From Erythrobacter sp. (GTDB lineage Bacteria; Pseudomonadota; Alphaproteobacteria; Sphingomonadales; Sphingomonadaceae), in contig PNKW01000003.1 in NCBI GenBank assembly GCA_013822695.1, positions 1-64,000 on the forward strand: a stretch of DNA of 64,000 nucleotides, in the 5' to 3' direction. Positions 55,171 through 64,000 of this stretch are shown one piece after another. The notes beneath the pieces are model-generated. The model had not been told where the DNA came from, searched no databases, and was given only the letters and a program-made list of their open reading frames with translations. Position 1 is the stretch's first letter, and every line of letters begins with the position of its first letter. Position numbers and translations under genes: made by a program.

Positions 55171-56007
55171 ATGGAGACCCTGTCCGAAACCCGCAGCCAC
55201 GGCGGCACACAAGGCGTCTACCGCCATGCCAGCGCGGCGACCGGGACCGACATGACCTTCGCGGTGTTCGTGCCAGACCATGAACCCGGCGCGCGGCTGC
55301 CGGTGCTGTGGTATCTCTCGGGGCTCACCTGCACTCATGCCAATGTCATGGAAAAGGGCGAATACCGCGCGCCTTGCGCGGCACATGGCGTGATCCTCGT
55401 CGCCCCCGACACCTCTCCGCGCGGCGACGACGTGCCCGACGCGCCCGAGGAATACGACTTCGGCACGGGTGCAGGCTTCTATGTCGATGCCACGCAGGAG
55501 CCTTGGGCCAAGCACTACCGGATGCGGAGCTATATCGAGGACGAACTGCCCGCATTGATCGCCACGAGCTTCCCCGCCGACATGGCGCGGCAGGGGATCA
55601 CCGGGCATTCGATGGGCGGGCACGGCGCGCTCACCATCGCCTTGCGCAATCCCGGCCGCTTCCGCTCGGTCAGCGCCTTTGCGCCGATCTGCGCGCCCTC
55701 GCAGGTGCCGTGGGGCGAGAAGGCGTTGGGCCGTTACCTCGGCGAGAACCGCGCCGCGTGGGCCGAATATGATGCCGTCGCGCTGATCGAGAGCGGCGCG
55801 CGCCTGCCCGATCTGCTGATCGATCAGGGCAGCGCCGACAACTTCCTCGATGGGCAACTGCGAACCCCGCTGCTCGAAGCCGCCTGCGCCGCCGCGGGCA
55901 TCCCGGCGACGATCCGGATGCAGGAGGGCTACGACCATTCCTACTTCTTCATCTCGACCTTCATGGCCGACCACATCGCCTGGCACGCCGAGCGGCTGAA
56001 GCACTGA
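55171..56007 (+). CDS. fghA: S-formylglutathione hydrolase
   Basis: LPVLWYLSGLTCTHANVMEKGEYRAPCAAHGVILVAPDTSPRG; GHSMGGHGAL. Confidence 0.95.
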   Translation: METLSETRSHGGTQGVYRHASAATGTDMTFAVFVPDHEPGARLPVLWYLSGLTCTHANVMEKGEYRAPCAAHGVILVAPDTSPRGDDVPDAPEEYDFGTGAGFYVDATQEPWAKHYRMRSYIEDELPALIATSFPADMARQGITGHSMGGHGALTIALRNPGRFRSVSAFAPICAPSQVPWGEKALGRYLGENRAAWAEYDAVALIESGARLPDLLIDQGSADNFLDGQLRTPLLEAACAAAGIPATIRMQEGYDHSYFFISTFMADHIAWHAERLKH

Positions 56008-56010
56008 CCG

Positions 56011-59000
56011 CTAGCGCGTCACATCCTCCGCAGGCGTGCCCAACGGGCCGAGCGGACGGGGCTTCAGCGCAGGCACCGGCTCGCGCGTGATCTTGTCGGC
56101 AAGCAGGCCGACCGCTGCGGCAAGCTGCGCATCGGTGCCCTTGAAGGCGGCGTGGGGCAGGTTCTCCACCTCCACATCGGGCGCCACGCCCAGCCCCTCG
56201 ACGATCCAGCGCCCGTCGATCGCAAATTGCGCGTTCTCGGCGATGCGTGCGACGCCGCGATCGGCGAGCGGCGAGCGGTCTGACAGCCACACCCCCGCGC
56301 CCGCCGTGCGCGTGCCGATCAGCGGCGCGATCCCCAGCGACTTGACCGCTGCGGCAAAGGTCTCCCCGTCGGAATAGGTGCGCTCGTCCACCAGCACCGC
56401 GACATGGCCGCGATAGGCGTTCTGCATGTTGGTGGTGGGAATGCCGGTGCCATCGGGCTTGGCCCAGAAGGCCCAGGCCCGGCGCATCAGCGCAGCGACG
56501 ATGAAGCTGTCGATATTGCCGCCATTATTGCCGCGCACGTCGATGATCAGCCCCTGCTTGTCGAGCTGCGGGAAGAAGTCGCGCGCGAAGCTCGCCAGAT
56601 CGTCCGGGCCCATCGCGCGCAGGTGCAGATAGCCGATCTTCCCGCCCGAGAGGCGCTCGGCCTCGGCGCGCTTGCCTTGCACGAAATCGGCATATTGCGC
56701 CTGCCGGTGGCCGTCCTGCGTCATCGGCTCGACGATTGCGCTGAGCTTGCGGGTGTCGCGGGTGAGATCGAGCCGCACCTGCTGCCCGGCCTTGGTCGCA
56801 AGCGCGGTCTGCAAGTCGGCGAGGCTCGCCACGGCGCGGCCATCGACCAGCCGGATCACGTCACCCTCCTTCACATCCACCCCGGGGCGGCGCAGCGGCG
56901 GCAGGCGGTCGACGAGGTCGGCCTCGGCGCGCAGGATCGAGTCGATCCTGAGGCCTTCGGCCACCGGCGAAACCTTTGCGCCGAGGAAGGCCATTGCCGG
57001 GTTCTCGCGGTCGCCCCGCTGGTCGCCGCCGTTGATCTGGCTGTGCAGCACGCCCACCTGCGCGGACATTTCGCCCAGCACCGTATCGAGTTCCGCCCGC
57101 GTGCCGATCCGCTCGAGGAAGGGCTCGCGCGCGGCCCGCACGGCGTTCCAGTCAACGCCGCGCAAGCCGGGATCGTAGAGGAAATCGCGACGCAGGCGCC
57201 AGGCGTCGATGAACATCTGCCGCCACTCGGCGCGCGGATCGATGGTCAGCCGCCAGTCGCCGAGCCGCACGATGTGGGGCGCGGGCTTTTCGGGCAGCTT
57301 GCGGTCGGCCGGGACGAGCGAGAGCGCGGGCTTGTCGCGCGAACCGCCAAGCACCAGCGCGGTCTGGCGATCGTCGGACAGCTCCATGTCGATCCCGCCG
57401 GGCGCGAAGACCTCCTCGCGCGGGTCCTTCTTGTCGATCGCGATCGAGACCAGATCGTCGCCGCGGCGGGTGTAGAGGAACTTCTCCGACGCCAGCAGCA
57501 GGCTCTCAACCCCCGGCTTGACCGGCAGCTTGTAGAGCCGCGCGGCGACACCATCGAGCACGATCACCGGCTTGGGCGCGGAGCCTGCACCCTTCTTGCC
57601 CTTGGGATCGTCTTTCTTTTCGGGCGCAGCATCGCCTGCAGGCGTGCTCTCTCCCTTGCCGGCATTCGCTGCCCGCGTCAGCTCGTTGTCGGCGCGCAGC
57701 CGGAAGGGCGCGGCGGGATCGAGCTGGAGTGCATAAAGCTCGCCCCGGTCGGGGAAGGCCGCGCCCATGTTGCGATCGCCCCAGGGGTTGCCGGGATCGG
57801 GCGCGAAGTTGCGGTCGGAAATGAAGTAGAGCCACGCGCCGTCATGCGCGAAGGCGGGGGCATAGTTGTTGTACTTGCCCGAGGTCGCCTGCACCCGCGC
57901 GCCGGTGGCAAGGTTCTGGATCATGATGTCGGCGGTGTTGCCACCATTGATCAGCGCCGTCTCGGCATAGGCGATGTGGCTCGAATCCGGCGCGAAGGCG
58001 AGGTCGAAGAAGGCATCGTCCGAACCGCTGGCATTGCGCGCGAGCAGGATCGTGCGGCCCGTGGCGATATCGACCTTCTGGAGCCGCGCCTGCTTGTCCC
58101 ACACCACCAGCGTCTTGCCGTCGGGCGCAAGCGCGAAGGACCAGATATATGCATCATAGCCCTTGGTCACTGCGACCGGCGTGCCGGTGCCATCGGCGGG
58201 CATGCGGACGATATCGCCGCGCTCGCCCTGATCGAGGATCGCGAACACCTCCTTGCCGCCGGGCGCCTGCACCGCCTGCCGCGCGCGGGCGGCGAGCGGC
58301 ACGGGCAGCTCGATCCGGCGCAGATCGCCCGGTGCGGCAAGCGCGGCGCGGCCGCGCGCCGTGACTGCCACCGCCTCGCCCGAAGGCGAAATCCGTGCGC
58401 CCTCGAACCAGCGCATCGGATCGTCGATCGCGCGCACGCGGGTCTGCTCGCGGTCGGTGACGAGATCGATGGCAAGCTTGCTCAGCGTGCCTGCGGCGAT
58501 GTTGAAGACATGGATGTCGGCGCCGTTCTGGAGGAACACCTCGCCGCCATCGATATTGGCCTGGAGCACGGGGAAGGGCAGTTCGGGCGAGACTTGGCGG
58601 ACATCGCTGCCATCCTCGGCCACCGACCAGACCGCGTCCTTGCCGCTCTTGTCAGAGATGAAGAAGATCCGCCCGCTCGCCGCCATCGGCATGCGGATCG
58701 GCGCGCCGAAATCGGCGAGCAGCTGCTGGCCTTCGGCGTCCGATCCGGTCTGCCAGCGCCACAGCTGCTCCATCCCGCCGCCGCGATAGAGCACGGCATT
58801 GTCGCGGGCGCGCGCAAACAGCCCGCGGCGGGTGAAGAACAGGGTTGTGCCGTCGGCTCCGAAAGCCGCGTCATTGGCGCGCCACAGCGGCACGGCAGTC
58901 GCCTCGCCGCCTGCGGGATCAAGGGTGTAGAGCACCTCGCCCTGTCCGGCGCCGGTAATGGCGGAGGAATAGATCACGCGGCCTTCGGGCGTCCAGCCGA

Positions 59001-59331
59001 TGGTGCGCACTGCAGTGCCCTCGAAGGTCAGGCGGCGGGGTCGTCCACCCGCCACGGGCATGATATAGATGTCGCGGTCGCTGTCATAGCTGGCGGTGAA
59101 GGCGATCATCCGGCCATCGGGCGAGATCGCGGGTTCAGTCTCCTCGCCCTCGTCATTGGTGAGCCTGACCGCGCTGCCGCCATTGCGCCCGGTGCGCCAC
59201 AGGTCGCCCTCGCTGACGAAGACGAGCGTGTCGCCGCTGGCTGCAGGGTGCTGGTAGTAGCCCTCTTCCGCCGCCAGCGGGCCTGCGATCATGGCGAGCA
59301 GACTGCCCGCGCCCAGAAGAATGCCTTTCAT
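56011..59331 (-). CDS. Tricorn-like protease / S41 family peptidase with WD40-like beta-propeller
   Basis: YYQHPAASGDTLVFVSEGDLWRTGRNGGSAVRLTNDEGEETEPAISPDG; KQGLIIDVRGNNGGNIDSFI. Confidence 0.9.
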   Translation of the reverse strand: MKGILLGAGSLLAMIAGPLAAEEGYYQHPAASGDTLVFVSEGDLWRTGRNGGSAVRLTNDEGEETEPAISPDGRMIAFTASYDSDRDIYIMPVAGGRPRRLTFEGTAVRTIGWTPEGRVIYSSAITGAGQGEVLYTLDPAGGEATAVPLWRANDAAFGADGTTLFFTRRGLFARARDNAVLYRGGGMEQLWRWQTGSDAEGQQLLADFGAPIRMPMAASGRIFFISDKSGKDAVWSVAEDGSDVRQVSPELPFPVLQANIDGGEVFLQNGADIHVFNIAAGTLSKLAIDLVTDREQTRVRAIDDPMRWFEGARISPSGEAVAVTARGRAALAAPGDLRRIELPVPLAARARQAVQAPGGKEVFAILDQGERGDIVRMPADGTGTPVAVTKGYDAYIWSFALAPDGKTLVVWDKQARLQKVDIATGRTILLARNASGSDDAFFDLAFAPDSSHIAYAETALINGGNTADIMIQNLATGARVQATSGKYNNYAPAFAHDGAWLYFISDRNFAPDPGNPWGDRNMGAAFPDRGELYALQLDPAAPFRLRADNELTRAANAGKGESTPAGDAAPEKKDDPKGKKGAGSAPKPVIVLDGVAARLYKLPVKPGVESLLLASEKFLYTRRGDDLVSIAIDKKDPREEVFAPGGIDMELSDDRQTALVLGGSRDKPALSLVPADRKLPEKPAPHIVRLGDWRLTIDPRAEWRQMFIDAWRLRRDFLYDPGLRGVDWNAVRAAREPFLERIGTRAELDTVLGEMSAQVGVLHSQINGGDQRGDRENPAMAFLGAKVSPVAEGLRIDSILRAEADLVDRLPPLRRPGVDVKEGDVIRLVDGRAVASLADLQTALATKAGQQVRLDLTRDTRKLSAIVEPMTQDGHRQAQYADFVQGKRAEAERLSGGKIGYLHLRAMGPDDLASFARDFFPQLDKQGLIIDVRGNNGGNIDSFIVAALMRRAWAFWAKPDGTGIPTTNMQNAYRGHVAVLVDERTYSDGETFAAAVKSLGIAPLIGTRTAGAGVWLSDRSPLADRGVARIAENAQFAIDGRWIVEGLGVAPDVEVENLPHAAFKGTDAQLAAAVGLLADKITREPVPALKPRPLGPLGTPAEDVTR

Positions 59332-59451
59332 CGCCTTCGCCCCTGTTGCAATTCCAGCAGGATTGATGGCTGACCCGACGAAGCTGCGCAAGGCGCCGCC
59401 ACGCCGCCTGCCGAGCCGCAGGAGACGCTTATCGAACCGGGTGTGCGCCCG

Positions 59452-60810
59452 CTAACCAGCGGCGCGGACAAGCCGGACGCGGGCTTCGGCCTCGCCAATC
59501 AGCGGGAGCAGCTCGCCCATGTCGGGGCCGTGATCCATGCCGGTCAGCGCCTGACGCAGCGGCAGAAACAGCGCGCGGCCCTTGCGCCCGGTCGCGTCCT
59601 TGAGCGCAGTGGTGAGCGCGCCCCACGGGTTCTCGCCCCAAGTCAGCATGGTGGCCGCCTGCGCGAGGAAAGCCTTGTCCTCGTCCTCGAAGGCGGGCGG
59701 CGTGATCGGGCCGGTCACCAACCGCCACCACTCCGCCGCCTCGGCGACATGCGCAAGGTTCGGGCGCACCGCGTGCCAGCCGGCGGCGTCCATGCCTTCT
59801 GGGAGCCGCGCCGCGACCGCCTCGAAGGGCAGCTGGTGAACGATCCCGGCGTTGAGGCGCTCCAGATCCTCCTCGTCGAACTTCGCAGGCGCGCGGCCGA
59901 AGGTGGCAAGATCGAAGCTCGCGGTCAGCATCGCGCGGTCGGCGATGGGCTCGACCGGCTGCGAGGTGCCGAGCCGCGCAAGCAGCGCGATGATCGTCTC
60001 GGGCTCGATCCCGCGCTCGCGGAAAGCATCGCAGCCGAGCGATCCGAGGCGCTTCGAAAGCTTGCCCTCCCGCCCCACCAGCAGCGCCTCATGCGCAAAA
60101 GCAGGGAGCGTATTTGCTGCACCTTCGGTTGCAGCAAAGCCTGCAGCATGAAGCGCGGTAAATATCTGGATTTGCACGGCAGTGTTGGAGACATGGTCCT
60201 CGCCGCGCAGCACCTGCGTCACGCCCATGTCAATATCGTCGACCGCGCTCGGCATCATGTAGAGCCATGATCCATCGGCGCGGCGGATGACGGGGTCCGA
60301 GAGCTGCGCGGGATCAAATCTCTGCGGGCCGCGAATGCCGTCGTCCCAGACGATCGGCTCGGCATGGTCGAGCAGGAAGCGCCAGTGTGGCTGGGTGCCT
60401 TCGGCCTCCTTCGCAGCCCGCTCGACCTCGCTAAGTTGCAGCGCGGCGCGGTCATAGATGGGGGGCAGCCCGCGCGAGAGCTGGATCTTGCGCTTGACGT
60501 CGAGCTCCTGCGCACTCTCGTAGCAGGGATAGATCCGATCCGCCGCCCGCAGCGCTTCAAAGGCTGCCTCGTAGCGATCGAGCCGGGCCGACTGGCGCTC
60601 CTCGCGATCCCATGTGAGGCCTAGCCAGCCAAGGTCCGCGCGGATCGCCTCGACATAGTCCTCGCGGCTGCGCGCGGCATCAGTGTCATCGATGCGCAGA
60701 ATAAAGGCGCCGCCAGCTTGCCGCGCGAGCATCCAGTTATGGAGCGCGGTGCGGATATTGCCGACATGCAGACGGCCGGTGGGCGAAGGGGCAAAGCGGG
60801 TGGTGGTCAT
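59452..60810 (-). CDS. gltX: Glutamyl-tRNA synthetase
   Basis: TRFAPSPTGRLHVGNIRTALHNWMLARQ; LVGREGKLSKRLGS. Confidence 0.94.
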   Translation of the reverse strand: MTTTRFAPSPTGRLHVGNIRTALHNWMLARQAGGAFILRIDDTDAARSREDYVEAIRADLGWLGLTWDREERQSARLDRYEAAFEALRAADRIYPCYESAQELDVKRKIQLSRGLPPIYDRAALQLSEVERAAKEAEGTQPHWRFLLDHAEPIVWDDGIRGPQRFDPAQLSDPVIRRADGSWLYMMPSAVDDIDMGVTQVLRGEDHVSNTAVQIQIFTALHAAGFAATEGAANTLPAFAHEALLVGREGKLSKRLGSLGCDAFRERGIEPETIIALLARLGTSQPVEPIADRAMLTASFDLATFGRAPAKFDEEDLERLNAGIVHQLPFEAVAARLPEGMDAAGWHAVRPNLAHVAEAAEWWRLVTGPITPPAFEDEDKAFLAQAATMLTWGENPWGALTTALKDATGRKGRALFLPLRQALTGMDHGPDMGELLPLIGEAEARVRLVRAAG

Positions 60811-60849
60811 GCCACGCGCGGTAGAGCGCCCTGCCTTGCCTCGCAAGCG

Positions 60850-61284
60850 CTAGAGAGCGCGGATCTCGGCGTCTACGAGAGCGAGCGCAGCCTCCCACAG
60901 GCGGTGCGCACGCTCGGCCCGGACCAGCCCGTCGAGCGCCGCTTCGAACCCGCGCCGGTCACCCTGCACCGCCGCATCGACGAAGGCGCCGATGGTCATC
61001 TCGTCATGGCTGAGCAGGCGGCAGCAGAAGCGCGAGACCGCGATGTTCTCGGGCCAGGTTGCGGCGATCGCCTGCGCCATGATCAGCGCCTTGGCCGCGA
61101 CCTCGACGCTCCCCAGCCGGCCGGCGAGCTCGGGCACCGGATCGCGGCCCATTCGCTCGTGCACCGCGATCAGCCGCAGGGCATGAATGAAGCGCGCGCT
61201 GATAGGGCCCAGCCGCTCGACCCTTGGCGGTGCAGCGAGCGCGGCGATGACCTGACGGGTGGCGGCAGAGGGGCTTTCGGACAT
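60850..61284 (-). CDS. Hypothetical protein
   Basis: Intact ORF (MSESPSAATRQVIAALAAPPRVERLGPISARFIHALR...), family not recognised. Confidence 0.6.
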   Translation of the reverse strand: MSESPSAATRQVIAALAAPPRVERLGPISARFIHALRLIAVHERMGRDPVPELAGRLGSVEVAAKALIMAQAIAATWPENIAVSRFCCRLLSHDEMTIGAFVDAAVQGDRRGFEAALDGLVRAERAHRLWEAALALVDAEIRAL

Positions 61285-61380
61285 GAAACCTCGCAAAGGC
61301 TGGGAGACGATGAAGCCCATCCTATCTAATTGCGAGTGATTTGCAATAGCGTATGACCCCTGCCTGGTGCCCGTCAAGGC

Positions 61381-61420
61381 AAAGAAAAGCCCCGCCGGAG
61401 CATAAGCTCGGGCAGGGCCA
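61381..61420 (-). terminator. Rho-independent terminator downstream of rpoC
   Basis: Minus strand GGCCCTGCCCGAGCTTATGCTCCGGCGGGGCTTTTCTTT: GC-rich stem-loop then T-run. Confidence 0.8.
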
Positions 61421-61448
61421 TTCGTGCCGCATGGGTGAGGCGGGGAGC

Positions 61449-64000
61449 TTACTCCTCGCCGTCATCCCCCATCTCGGCGGCGGGGGCGGATGCCGCCATC
61501 GCAGCCATCGCGGCCTTCATCTTCTCCTCCGAGCCGATCGCATCAGGTGCCGGTTCAGCTTCACGCTGGCCGGTCGCGGCAAGCGCATCCTGCTGCTTCT
61601 TCCACGCCGCCTTCAGCGCCGCATCGCGGCTGTTGGCGGTGACGCGCAGGCGGTTCATGCCCGCACCGGTACCGGCGGGGATGAGACGGCCGACGATCAC
61701 GTTCTCCTTCAGACCGATCAGCGTGTCCTTCTTCCCTTCGACCGCCGCCTGCGTCAGCACGCGGGTGGTTTCCTGGAACGAGGCCGCCGAGATGAACGAA
61801 CGCGTCTGGAGGCTTGCCTTGGTGATGCCGAGCAGCACCGGATTGCCCGAAGCGCCCTGCTTGCCCTTGGCGAGCTTGCCGTTGATCTCGAGCATTTCGG
61901 CGAGGTCCACTTGCTCGCCCGGCAGCAGGGTGGTGTCCCCGCCATCGGTGATCTCGACCTTCTGCAGCATCTGGCGAACGATCACCTCGATGTGCTTGTC
62001 GTTGATCTTCACGCCCTGCAAGCGGTACACTTCCTGGATCTCGTCGACGAGATACTCGGCCAATGCTTCCACGCCCATCACCTCGAGGATGTCATGCGGG
62101 TTGGGCGAGCCGGAAATCAGGGTGTCCCCCTTCTTCACGTAGTCGCCTTCCTGCACGTCGATCACCTTGGTCTTGGGGATCAGGTACTCGACGGGTTCAC
62201 CCTCCTCGGGAATGATCGCGATCTTGCGCTTCGCCTTGTATTCGCGGACGAATTCGATCCGGCCGGAGATCTTGGCGATGATCGAGACGTCCTTGGGCAT
62301 GCGCGCCTCGAACAGCTCGGCCACGCGCGGCAGACCGCCGGTGATGTCGCGGGTCTTGGCGGCTTCGCGGCTTGCACGGGCGAGAATGTCGCCCGCTTCG
62401 ACCGTCTGGCCATCCTCGACCGACAGCGTCGTACCCGGAGCGAGCATGTAGCGCGCCGCTTCGGTTTCGCCGCTGCCTTCCGCAAGCAGGGTAAGCCGCG
62501 GACGAAGGTCTTCCTTCTTCTTGCGGCCCGTCGCGCGGTTCTCGGTCACCACGCGCTGGGCAATACCGGTGGCATCATCCATCTGCTCCTCGAGCGTGAC
62601 GCCCTCGGCCAGATCCTGATACTTCACCACGCCCGACTGTTCGGTGATGATCGGCAGGGTGAACGGGTCCCATTCGGCGAGACGATCGCCGACCTTGACC
62701 TGATCGCCATCGCGGAACTTGATCACCGTACCGTAGGGCACCTTGTGCATCTCGCGCTCGCGCCCTTCGGCGTCGATCACGGCGATTTCGCCGCTGCGCG
62801 ACAGGCTGAGGATGCGGCCCATCTTGTCAGTGATGGTCTGCATCTCGCGATACTCGACCTTGCCTTCCGAAATCGCCTCGAGGTGCGAGGTTTCGTTGAG
62901 CTGCGCCGCGCCGCCGATGTGGAAGGTCCGCATCGTCAGCTGGGTGCCGGGCTCGCCGATCGACTGCGCCGCGATAACGCCGACAGCCTCGCCGATGTTC
63001 ACCGGCGTCCCGCGGGCAAGATCGCGACCGTAGCAGGTCGCGCACACGCCCTGTTCGGCTTCGCAGATCAGCGGCGAGCGGATCTTGGCCGACTGCACTT
63101 CCGCCGCCTCGATCGCCTTGACCATCGCTTCGTCGAGCAGGGTGCCCGCCGGAACGATCACTTCGCCGGTCGCCGCGTTGAGGATGTCCTCGGCCACGGT
63201 GCGGCCGAGGATGCGCTCGCCGAGCGAGGCGATCACCGAACCGCCCTGCACGATGGCGCGCATTTCCAGCGCGTTCTGCGTGCCGCAATCTTCCTCGACG
63301 ATGACGCAGTCCTGCGACACGTCGACCAGACGACGGGTGAGGTAACCCGAGTTCGCGGTCTTCAGTGCGGTATCCGCCAGGCCCTTGCGCGCCCCGTGGG
63401 TCGAGTTGAAGTATTCAAGAACGGTCAGACCTTCCTTGAAGTTCGAGATGATCGGGGTCTCGATGATCTCGCCCGAAGGCTTGGCCATCAGGCCGCGCAT
63501 CCCGGCGAGCTGCTTCATCTGCGCCGGGCTACCACGCGCCCCGGAGTGGCTCATCATGTAGATCGAATTGATCTGGGCTTCCTTGCCCGTCTCGCTGTCG
63601 ATCGGCTGCGCCTTGATCTCGGCCATCATCGCGTCGGCGACCATGTCACCGCACTTCGACCAGGCGTCGATCACCTTGTTGTACTTTTCCTGCTGGGTGA
63701 TGAGACCGTCCTGGTACTGCTGCTCGTAACCGGCAACCAGTTCCTTGGTCTCCTCGACCAGCTTCTCCTTAGCGTCGGGGATGATCATGTCATCCTTGCC
63801 GAAGCTGATCCCGGCGCGGAACGCGTGGCGGAAGCCGAGCGCCATGATGGCGTCGGCGAACAGCACCGTGTCCTTCTGGCCGGTGTGGCGATACACCTGA
63901 TCGATCACGTCGCCGATCTCGCGCTTGGTGAGCAGGCGGTTGATGATGTCGAAGGGCACCTTGTGGTTCTTCGGCAGGCACTCGCCGATCAGCATGCGAC
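61449..64000 (-). CDS. rpoC: DNA-directed RNA polymerase subunit beta', C-terminal part, truncated by window edge
   Basis: [59 protein letters not shown]. Confidence 0.98.
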   Translation of the reverse strand, partial: RMLIGECLPKNHKVPFDIINRLLTKREIGDVIDQVYRHTGQKDTVLFADAIMALGFRHAFRAGISFGKDDMIIPDAKEKLVEETKELVAGYEQQYQDGLITQQEKYNKVIDAWSKCGDMVADAMMAEIKAQPIDSETGKEAQINSIYMMSHSGARGSPAQMKQLAGMRGLMAKPSGEIIETPIISNFKEGLTVLEYFNSTHGARKGLADTALKTANSGYLTRRLVDVSQDCVIVEEDCGTQNALEMRAIVQGGSVIASLGERILGRTVAEDILNAATGEVIVPAGTLLDEAMVKAIEAAEVQSAKIRSPLICEAEQGVCATCYGRDLARGTPVNIGEAVGVIAAQSIGEPGTQLTMRTFHIGGAAQLNETSHLEAISEGKVEYREMQTITDKMGRILSLSRSGEIAVIDAEGREREMHKVPYGTVIKFRDGDQVKVGDRLAEWDPFTLPIITEQSGVVKYQDLAEGVTLEEQMDDATGIAQRVVTENRATGRKKKEDLRPRLTLLAEGSGETEAARYMLAPGTTLSVEDGQTVEAGDILARASREAAKTRDITGGLPRVAELFEARMPKDVSIIAKISGRIEFVREYKAKRKIAIIPEEGEPVEYLIPKTKVIDVQEGDYVKKGDTLISGSPNPHDILEVMGVEALAEYLVDEIQEVYRLQGVKINDKHIEVIVRQMLQKVEITDGGDTTLLPGEQVDLAEMLEINGKLAKGKQGASGNPVLLGITKASLQTRSFISAASFQETTRVLTQAAVEGKKDTLIGLKENVIVGRLIPAGTGAGMNRLRVTANSRDAALKAAWKKQQDALAATGQREAEPAPDAIGSEEKMKAAMAAMAASAPAAEMGDDGEE

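Noticed and set aside
56404-59373. 989-aa plus-strand ORF
   Set aside because: Antisense to the tricorn-like protease; no recognisable domains.
1-64000. Prophage, transposase, integrase or plasmid genes
   Set aside because: None recognised in any ORF; the window looks like stable core chromosome apart from the RNA-repair/MoxR region.

Overview
GC-rich chromosomal window from an alphaproteobacterium; gene content suggests a Sphingomonadales/Erythrobacter-like organism (inference, no search run). Left to right it contains: the 3' end of a ligase-associated Lhr-like helicase; a TonB-ExbB-ExbD energy-transduction cluster with four ExbD-like genes split by a perfect parS site; homoserine dehydrogenase and GlpX; a large hopanoid biosynthesis/transport locus (hpnH, ispH, MlaC-like hpnM, mlaA, hpnN, hpnG, shc, hpnE, hpnD, hpnC, hpnB, hpnA, hpnI, hpnJ, hpnL); a SWIM / DUF5691 / MoxR AAA+ / DUF5682 / VWA gene set; an RNA-repair locus (rtcA, rtcB, Ro60/TROVE protein, divergent rtcR); amidohydrolase and M20 peptidase, Rieske oxygenase, TetR, APC permease, a TonB receptor, a TPR sulfotransferase, an S-formylglutathione hydrolase, a tricorn-like protease and gltX; and the 3' part of rpoC. 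The most notable signal is non-coding. Between the Ro60 and rtcB genes (about 39.2-39.8 kb, minus strand) there are four tandem Y-RNA-like units. They share one conserved two-part helix, and three of them carry circularly permuted tRNA mimics. One has an almost complete tRNA body with an encoded ACCA, permuted at the anticodon; two appear to be permuted through the D-loop; one is a minimal stem with no tRNA body. A strong sigma-54 promoter match lies upstream of Ro60, and a perfect 16-bp palindrome lies just upstream of rtcR. Everything from Ro60 through the VWA gene is co-oriented.
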